Below are positions 56,519-62,211 of a DNA stretch of 62,211 nucleotides, one piece after another. Under the pieces are notes generated by a model that worked only from the letters and a program-made list of their open reading frames with translations, had not been told where the DNA came from and made no database searches. A program made the position numbers and the translations under genes. The first letter of the stretch is position 1. Every line of letters starts with the position of its first letter. The stretch is from Lentimicrobiaceae bacterium (GTDB lineage: Bacteria > Bacteroidota > Bacteroidia > Bacteroidales > F082): the NCBI GenBank assembly GCA_018661505.1, contig JABJIE010000072.1, forward strand, positions 1 through 62,211, read 5' to 3'.

Positions 56519-57151
56519 ATGCTTGAAGATGTATTACTAATTGCAGAAAAGCACCGTAAGGCTGCCGAAATAATTACAGACGAAATTTTAAAAAAGAGAA
56601 AAGCAAAGTTAATCATAGCCATCTCAGGAGAATCAGGTTCTGGCAAATCTGAGTTAACTCACGTTATTGCAAAGAATCTTCGTAAGAATGGAATTTTTGC
56701 CAAACCAATACATGTTGATAATTTCTACAATACTTTGCCCCTGGAAAGATCCGAATGGAGAGAGAGTAACGGAGTTGAAAATGTTGTTGGTTTATCTGAA
56801 TACAAATGGGATGAGATAAATCAAGTAATTGAGGACTTCAAGAATAATAGAAAATCTCAAATGCCTTGTGTTGATTTAGTTACAGAACAGGTTGATTGTT
56901 TAACTACTGATTTTAATGGTATTGACATGCTGATAATTGATGGCCTTTACGCCATTAATATTCCAGATGCGGATATGAAAATAATAATAGAGCTAACTTA
57001 TCACGAAACAAAAAAAGCTCAAACAGATAGAGGAAAGGAGCCCACAAACCCATTGAGATGGTCAGTATTAGAGCAAGAACATCTTACAGTTGAATCCATT
57101 AAAAATAAAGCCACAATAAGGATTGACAAGGATTACAATGTTATTTTATAA
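56519..57151 (+). CDS. Uridine-kinase-like P-loop kinase
   Basis: A 210-residue P-loop kinase. The Walker A motif GESGSGKS is at 37-44, followed by a DNFY segment (67-70) equivalent to the DDFY/DSFY acceptor motif of uridine kinases and phosphoribulokinases, and DMLIIDGLYAI as Walker B. It starts 7 bases after the GH65 fusion gene and so belongs to the sugar operon. A role in phosphorylating the sugar or polyol released by phosphorolysis is an inference; uridine or another small acceptor is also possible. Cytoplasmic. I do not know a characterised close relative. Confidence 0.72.
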   Translation: MLEDVLLIAEKHRKAAEIITDEILKKRKAKLIIAISGESGSGKSELTHVIAKNLRKNGIFAKPIHVDNFYNTLPLERSEWRESNGVENVVGLSEYKWDEINQVIEDFKNNRKSQMPCVDLVTEQVDCLTTDFNGIDMLIIDGLYAINIPDADMKIIIELTYHETKKAQTDRGKEPTNPLRWSVLEQEHLTVESIKNKATIRIDKDYNVIL

Positions 57152-57381
57152 TTAAATGCTATCAAATTGTAATTATATTGTTACGATCTGATAAATATTA
57201 GTCAACTCGAATTTTTTTTAATAGATAATAAATTTCCATTTTATATACTTCCTACAATTAATAATTGCTGATTTTCAGTACTCTTTGTTGTTACTGACAT
57301 TATGACGTAAACTACACATTGGCTCGCAATTTGTTAGCTTAAAATTCTATCGAAGAATTAGATTACTAAATCATTAAAAAG

Positions 57382-57957
57382 ATGAGTGAAGAGAACATAG
57401 ATGATATAAATTTTGAGAGTAATGAGGAAGCCAACGATGAGGTAAACAATCAGGATAAAAAGGCAGATGCAAAAACTCAAAAGAAAAACAGAAAGTTGAA
57501 AGCTGAGAAGAAATTTGATGAAATACAACTTGAATACAAAGATCTTAATGATAAATACTTAAGACTATACTCTGAATTTGATAATTATAGAAAAAGAACA
57601 AATAAAGAAAAATTAGATACTCTAAAAAGCGCCTCTGCGGATGTAATTACTCAATTACTACCTGTATTGGATGATTTTGATCGTGCTTTAAATGCAATTG
57701 ATGAGCATGGCTTTGATGAAGAAACTAAAAAAGGTATAGAGCTAATTAACAGCAAATTAACTAATATTTTAACTCAGAAAGGTCTTGAGCCAATGAACTC
57801 CATTGGAAAGGATTTTGATACAGATTACCATGAGGCAATAACAAATGTTCCGGCACCAAACAGTGATATGGTTGGTAAAGTAATAGATGTAATTGAAAAA
57901 GGGTATCTATTAAATGGAAAAATAATACGTTTCGCAAAGGTAGTTGTGGGTAGCTAG
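57382..57957 (+). CDS. grpE: Nucleotide exchange factor GrpE
   Basis: A 191-residue protein: a charged N-terminus (about 1-40), a long helix (about 45-100) with [18 protein letters not shown], and the C-terminal beta domain with [20 protein letters not shown] and [20 protein letters not shown]. It releases ADP from DnaK. It precedes dnaJ by 35 bases. The 230-base gap upstream (57152-57381) shows no reading frame and no CIRCE-type heat shock repeat that I can see. Confidence 0.95.
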   Translation: MSEENIDDINFESNEEANDEVNNQDKKADAKTQKKNRKLKAEKKFDEIQLEYKDLNDKYLRLYSEFDNYRKRTNKEKLDTLKSASADVITQLLPVLDDFDRALNAIDEHGFDEETKKGIELINSKLTNILTQKGLEPMNSIGKDFDTDYHEAITNVPAPNSDMVGKVIDVIEKGYLLNGKIIRFAKVVVGS

Positions 57958-57992
57958 CTTTATCTAATTTACAGCAATATTTAAGAATAATT

Positions 57993-59129
57993 ATGAGCAA
58001 AAGAGATTATTATGATATTCTCGGTGTAGGTAAAAGTGCATCGGCTGACGAAATAAAAAAGGCATATCGCAAGATGGCCATAAAATTTCATCCTGATAAA
58101 AATCCCGATGATAAGAAAGCTGAGGAAAACTTTAAGGAAGCTGCCGAAGCCTATGAAGTGCTAAGCAATGAAGATAAACGTGCTCGCTATGACAGATTTG
58201 GGCACGAAGGAATGCGAGGTGGAGGTCATGGTGGCAGCCACATGTCTATGGATGATATTTTCAGTCATTTCGGTGATATCTTTGGTGGAGCTTTTGGTGG
58301 TGGATTTGGAGGTGGTCAGTCAACTCGCAGAAGAGTTAACCGAGGTTCAAACCTCAGAGTGAAAGTTAAACTCACACTTCATGATGTGGCAAATGGTGTT
58401 GAAAAAAAGATAAAACTCAACAAATACAAGGAATGTGATGGATGTCACGGTTCAGGAGCTGAAAAGGGCAGTACACCATCCACTTGTACAACTTGTCATG
58501 GTCAAGGACAAGTTACCAGAGTGACAAATACTTTCCTTGGGCAAATGCAAACTGCTTCAACATGTCCTCAGTGCGGGGGTAGTGGAGAGCAAATAACCAA
58601 CAAGTGCAAGGAATGTCATGGAAATGGTATAGTTAAAGGTGAAGAAGTTGTTAGTATAAACATACCTGCAGGTGTGGCTGATGGTATGCAACTTTCCATT
58701 AGTGGAAAAGGTAATGCTGGAGCAAGAGGTGGAGTCCCTGGAGATTTGATAGTGTTGGTGGAAGAAAAAGAAGATCCAGAGTTACTTCGTGATGGTAATA
58801 ACTTACTTTATGACCTATACGTTAACTTCGCTGATGCAGCACTTGGAACAACCTGTGAGATCCCCACAATCGATGGTAAAGCTAGAATAAAGATCGGCGC
58901 AGGCACACAAGGAGGTAAGGTTCTAAGACTCAAAGGCAAAGGTATCCCAGATGTGAATGGTTATGGCAGAGGTGATTTACTAGTAAATGTCAATATTTGG
59001 ACACCACGTGAATTATCAAAGGAAGAAAAATCCATAATAGAGAAGTTTAGAAAATCCAAAAACTTTAAGCCAAATCCAACATCCAAGGATAAAAGTTATT
59101 TTGATAGAATGAGAGAGTTCTTTTCATAG
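57993..59129 (+). CDS. dnaJ: Chaperone DnaJ
   Basis: A 378-residue class I J-protein. The J domain (1-70) has HPD at 33-35, followed by a Gly-rich region (about 75-115), four zinc repeats ([32 protein letters not shown]) between about 148 and 212, and the C-terminal substrate domain. It delivers clients to DnaK. dnaK is not next to it. It is cytoplasmic and of normal length. Confidence 0.97.
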   Translation: MSKRDYYDILGVGKSASADEIKKAYRKMAIKFHPDKNPDDKKAEENFKEAAEAYEVLSNEDKRARYDRFGHEGMRGGGHGGSHMSMDDIFSHFGDIFGGAFGGGFGGGQSTRRRVNRGSNLRVKVKLTLHDVANGVEKKIKLNKYKECDGCHGSGAEKGSTPSTCTTCHGQGQVTRVTNTFLGQMQTASTCPQCGGSGEQITNKCKECHGNGIVKGEEVVSINIPAGVADGMQLSISGKGNAGARGGVPGDLIVLVEEKEDPELLRDGNNLLYDLYVNFADAALGTTCEIPTIDGKARIKIGAGTQGGKVLRLKGKGIPDVNGYGRGDLLVNVNIWTPRELSKEEKSIIEKFRKSKNFKPNPTSKDKSYFDRMREFFS

Positions 59130-59194
59130 ACTGTTCATTACTTTTATTTTTAAAAATCGAGATAACTTTTGATTACTATCCCTTTTAACATTTA

Positions 59195-59229
59195 TTGTGA
59201 TGGTGAAAAGGTGCATGATTGTATTTTTG
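59195..59229 (+). promoter_or_regulatory. Promoter candidate for the ABC exporter pair
   Basis: TATTTTTG at 59222-59229 is a full -7 match, 26 bases before the start codon. The nearest TTG (59195-59197) is 24 bp upstream, slightly long, so the element is only probable. Confidence 0.4.
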
Positions 59230-59255
59230 TAAACATCACGAAATAATTAAAGAAA

Positions 59256-60179
59256 ATGGACAATAAATATACACTACAGGCACTAAATGTATCAAAAAAT
59301 TATGCTAACCATAAGGCCTTAGACAACGTAAGCATAGAAGTTCCTGCCCAGAGTATATTCGGTTTACTTGGTCCCAACGGAGCTGGTAAAACTACCCTCA
59401 TACGAATTATCAACTTGATATCTATTATGGATCAGGGTAAAGTAATGTTAAATGGCAATCCCATAAATACCAAAGACATAGCTAATATTGGGTATTTACC
59501 CGAGGAAAGAGGACTTTATAAAAAAATGAAGGTTGGTGAACAAGCAGTATACCTGGCACAGTTAAAGGGTATGAGCAGAAGAGATGCCATAAAACAATTG
59601 AAGTATTGGTTTGAGAAGTTTGAGATAAGCTCTTGGTGGAATAAAAAGGTTGAAGAATTATCCAAGGGAATGGCGCAAAAAGTTCAATTTATTGTCACTG
59701 TTCTCCATAAACCCGATTTACTAATTTTTGATGAACCTTTCAGTGGATTTGATCCAATAAATGTGAACATTCTTAAGGAAGAAATTCTCAATCTAAGAGA
59801 TGATGGTGCAACCATTATCTTTTCCACTCATAATATGGCTTCGGTTGAAGAGCTTTGTGACAACATTGCCCTCATAAATAATAGTAAAACAGTTTTAAGT
59901 GGAGAAATAAACGAGGTTAAAGAGAAATTTAAGGACAATCTATTTGAGATTGCATATAAGTCCAAATCTGACATTTCACTTAGCCCCGGAAATTACACCC
60001 TCAAAGAGACAAAAAGAGAAAGGAATATTCATTATGCCAATGTTAAAATAAACAATGGAAAAGTACCCAACGATCTTATAAAAGAGATTATTAATCAAGC
60101 TGAAATTGTTTCATTTAGAGAGATTCTGCCAAGCATAAACGACATTTTTATTCAGCAGGTCAGCAGTAATCAATCATAA
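59256..60179 (+). CDS. ABC transporter ATP-binding protein (NatA-like)
   Basis: A 307-residue ATPase: Walker A GPNGAGKTT (39-47), the signature ELSKGMAQKVQ in place of LSGGQ, and Walker B LLIFDEPFSGFDP, with a C-terminal extension of about 80 residues typical of this exporter type. It pairs with the permease that starts 21 bases later. Related NatA proteins drive sodium efflux or export of drugs or lipids; the cargo here is unknown. It follows dnaJ with a gap of 126 bases. Confidence 0.92.
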   Translation: MDNKYTLQALNVSKNYANHKALDNVSIEVPAQSIFGLLGPNGAGKTTLIRIINLISIMDQGKVMLNGNPINTKDIANIGYLPEERGLYKKMKVGEQAVYLAQLKGMSRRDAIKQLKYWFEKFEISSWWNKKVEELSKGMAQKVQFIVTVLHKPDLLIFDEPFSGFDPINVNILKEEILNLRDDGATIIFSTHNMASVEELCDNIALINNSKTVLSGEINEVKEKFKDNLFEIAYKSKSDISLSPGNYTLKETKRERNIHYANVKINNGKVPNDLIKEIINQAEIVSFREILPSINDIFIQQVSSNQS

Positions 60180-60200
60180 ATAAATTTTAACTAACTACAC

Positions 60201-61508
60201 ATGAATAAGATATTCCTAATAATAAGACGCGAGTACCTATCAAGAGTAAGAAAAAAATCATTCTTGATAATGACTATTATTGGTCCGGTTTTAATGGCAG
60301 CAATGATAATACTGCCTGCCTACATATCTGATTGGACAGAGGCAACAGAAAGAAAAGTTGCCGTAATGGATGAAACAGGATGGTTCTTTGAAAAATTCAA
60401 GGACCAGGATAATGTTAAGTTCTATCATGTTTATGGAGACTTTAAAGAAGAAAAAGATTCGGCTTTATTAAATGGTGAACTATTCCTATTTATTCCTAAA
60501 ACGGAATTAAATATCCCTGTTAACTCTGAGTTGTACTCAACGATGCAACCCGGCTTAAATGTTACCTCATATATAAAATCTGTCATGAAGCATGAAGTTG
60601 AAAACAAAAAACTTCTTGCATCGGGGATAGATCCAGAAATAATAAAGTCTTCCAAGGTCAATATTAATCTATCTACCATACGAGTTGAAGATGGTGGTAT
60701 TGAAAAGAAAAGTAATACAGAAGTAGAAGTTGGCTTGGCTGCTTTTGCTGGAATATTGATTTATTTCTTTATTTTCATGTTTGGCGTTCAAGTTCTCAAA
60801 GGTGTAATGGAAGAGAAGTCAAACAGAATTGTGGAGGTGATAATATCCTCAGTGAAACCATTTCAGCTCATGCTAGGAAAAATAATTGGAGTTGCATTTG
60901 TAGGATTAACTCAATTTTTACTTTGGATTCTACTTACTTTAATCTTTGTTGGTGCTTTTCAGTCGGGTATATTCACCGGAGAAAATGATCTGCAAATTAT
61001 TGGCCAGAATAATGAACTTCTTAACAACGCAAAAGATTCTGGTATCAGTCCTATGGTAATGATTAATGAAATCATAGGTGGTATAGATATAAAGGTTATG
61101 ATGTTTAGCTTTATATTCTATTTCCTTGGTGGATACCTATTATACGCTTCATTGTTTGCTGCAATTGGTGGAGCCATAGATCATGATACAGATAGTCAGC
61201 AATTTATGTTACCTGTATCAATGCCACTTGTTTTTGCCATAGCTCTTAGTGGTGTAATCATTAATCAACCAGACAGTAACCTTGCCATTTGGATGTCAAT
61301 GATTCCATTCACCTCTCCCATCACAATGATGATGAGAATTCCCTTCGGAGTGCCCTTATGGCAAATATGGACTTCAGTTGGGTTATTAATAACTGGGTTT
61401 ATATTAACAACTTACATGGCTTCCAAAATATATAAGACAGGGATTCTTATGTATGGACAAAAAGTAAGTTACTCCATTATCTGGAAATGGTTAACAAACA
61501 AATACTAA
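60201..61508 (+). CDS. ABC-2 type permease (NatB-like)
   Basis: A 435-residue permease: an N-terminal helix (about 20-42), an extracytoplasmic domain (about 45-175), and five or more helices in the C-terminal half with GVMEEKSNRIVEVIISSVKP just after the second helix. This is the ABC-2/NatB layout. With the upstream ATPase it should form an exporter in the inner membrane. Cargo unknown. Confidence 0.9.
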   Translation: MNKIFLIIRREYLSRVRKKSFLIMTIIGPVLMAAMIILPAYISDWTEATERKVAVMDETGWFFEKFKDQDNVKFYHVYGDFKEEKDSALLNGELFLFIPKTELNIPVNSELYSTMQPGLNVTSYIKSVMKHEVENKKLLASGIDPEIIKSSKVNINLSTIRVEDGGIEKKSNTEVEVGLAAFAGILIYFFIFMFGVQVLKGVMEEKSNRIVEVIISSVKPFQLMLGKIIGVAFVGLTQFLLWILLTLIFVGAFQSGIFTGENDLQIIGQNNELLNNAKDSGISPMVMINEIIGGIDIKVMMFSFIFYFLGGYLLYASLFAAIGGAIDHDTDSQQFMLPVSMPLVFAIALSGVIINQPDSNLAIWMSMIPFTSPITMMMRIPFGVPLWQIWTSVGLLITGFILTTYMASKIYKTGILMYGQKVSYSIIWKWLTNKY

Positions 61509-61586
61509 AGTCACAAGAGTTTTATGCCTCAGATCTTAGTTAACTTTGATTACATAATTTAGATTTCTATTAGCTAACTACTATTA

Positions 61587-62054
61587 TTACCTATTAAGAA
61601 AAAATAACTGACTCTTGTTACCGTCCATATCTGATATCTCTATTGTTAGTGAGGTATCATTCGAAAAGTTGTAAAATATTCTATTTGGATATGAGTTTTT
61701 CGAATTTGTGAATAGCCAACTATTTTTGGTGGCCTCCAAAAGCTCAAATTTCAAATCATTACTATCTTTTTCTGGATTAATACTAAAGTAAACTCTATTT
61801 GAATTTAGAAATATGCTCATATCCTGTTTGAATAAAGTATCGCCATCATTTATGCTAAAACCAACGCCATAGAAAGCACTATCACTAATAATATCCCAGT
61901 TCTCATTATATGAAACTCCTTTATGGCTAATCCAATCTCCCTCTAATACTCGAATGTTTTCCATGTTCTCATTAGCGTTGGGTTCAGTACAGGACATAAA
62001 GGTCAAAATATATAAAAGACTAATAAACAATAATTTCAACATAATACTTTTCAT
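61587..62054 (-). CDS. Small lipoprotein, unknown
   Basis: A 155-residue predicted lipoprotein: a hydrophobic N-terminus ends in FMSC (Cys22). The rest is rich in beta-type strands (LEGDWISHKGVSYNENWDI, DTLFKQDMSIFL) in a pattern like lipocalin-type or META-like small envelope proteins, but I cannot assign a family. It is between the ABC permease (convergent) and the likely secDF gene (divergent). Confidence 0.6.
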   Translation of the reverse strand: MKSIMLKLLFISLLYILTFMSCTEPNANENMENIRVLEGDWISHKGVSYNENWDIISDSAFYGVGFSINDGDTLFKQDMSIFLNSNRVYFSINPEKDSNDLKFELLEATKNSWLFTNSKNSYPNRIFYNFSNDTSLTIEISDMDGNKSQLFFLNR

Positions 62055-62099
62055 ATGGCAATGATGTGATAAAAGTAGCTAAAGTTAATTAAAATCAAT

Positions 62100-62130
62100 T
62101 TGCTAATTCTCAAATATTATTCTATTTTTG
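62100..62130 (+). promoter_or_regulatory. Promoter of the gene at the window end (secDF candidate)
   Basis: TTG at 62100-62102, a 20 bp spacer and TATTTTTG at 62123-62130, a full consensus match, 43 bases before the ATG. Confidence 0.65.
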
Positions 62131-62173
62131 CAGGCTCAAAAAATTGAAGTAATTAATTAATAATTAAGATCAA

Positions 62174-62211
62174 ATGCAGAATAGAGGAGCTATTAAGTTT
62201 TTTGCAATCGC
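62174..62211 (+). CDS. Protein translocase subunit SecDF, N-terminal fragment (probable)
   Basis: Only 12 codons are inside the window: MQNRGAIKFFAI and onward. Bacteroidota SecDF proteins, as I remember them, begin with a near-identical MQNKGAIK segment before the first membrane helix, so this is probably secDF. The upstream promoter is clear. The call is based on a very short stretch and should be read with the neighbouring sequence. Confidence 0.5.
   Translation, partial: MQNRGAIKFFAI

Noticed and set aside
57152-57381. Heat-shock type operator (CIRCE) before grpE
   Set aside because: No inverted repeat TTAGCACTC-GAGTGCTAA or a close variant is present.
61540-61600. Imperfect inverted repeat (TAGTTA with TAACTA) between the ABC permease and the lipoprotein gene
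   Set aside because: The arms are short, mismatched and far apart, and no T run follows.

Overview
The window is a gene-dense, AT-rich stretch of a Bacteroidota chromosome (phylum Bacteroidetes; class and genus cannot be fixed from the sequence alone). The evidence is the promoter style (TTG, then about 18-21 bp, then TAnnTTTG), two proteins ending in type IX secretion C-terminal signals (one type A, one CHU_C/type B), a phosphate-selective O/P porin, DUF2723 and DUF6427 membrane proteins, and gene starts without clear Shine-Dalgarno sites. I see no IS element, prophage, CRISPR array or rRNA. It reads as a core chromosome with a few lineage-specific operons.

Layout. 1-1010: a partial conserved gene divergent from a YqgE/AlgH protein. 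997-6423 (minus): five closely packed envelope genes in transcription order GH3-serine hydrolase fusion, membrane protein, rhomboid protease, chagasin-type inhibitor lipoprotein, and a lipoprotein with a SecD P1-head-like domain. 6596-13104 (plus): O/P porin, transketolase N half, VWA lipoprotein, transketolase C half, BamA/TamA-like barrel. 13108-20064: gcvT, prolyl oligopeptidase, a PiT phosphate transporter with a PhoU-like tail, and prmC. 20310-27491: a small secreted protein, the two T9SS cargo proteins, and tex. 27514-34172 (minus): M23 peptidase, MerR regulator, TonB_C-like protein, PAP2 phosphatase, glycosyltransferase, purD, DUF6427, rnhB. 34269-45337: alaS, a DUF2723 GT-C protein on the minus strand, tRNA-Gln, and rimP-nusA-infB. 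45411-51948 (minus): ChaN-like protein, cdd, O-antigen ligase, S41 protease, yidD, rnpA and a DUF481 protein. 52072-57151 (plus): a sugar operon of MFS transporter, fused beta-phosphoglucomutase/GH65 phosphorylase and a small P-loop kinase. 57382-61508: grpE, dnaJ and an ABC-2 exporter pair. 61587-62054 is a small lipoprotein, and the first 38 bases of a likely secDF close the window.

The best candidate for an under-described system is 52072-57151. The gene order suggests import of an alpha-linked glucoside, phosphorolysis to beta-glucose 1-phosphate, conversion to glucose 6-phosphate within the same polypeptide, and perhaps phosphorylation of the released acceptor by the uridine-kinase-like protein. 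The second candidate is the envelope operon at 997-6423, which puts an intramembrane protease, a cysteine-protease inhibitor and a SecD-domain lipoprotein together. Both functional proposals are inference; the gene families are read from the sequence.
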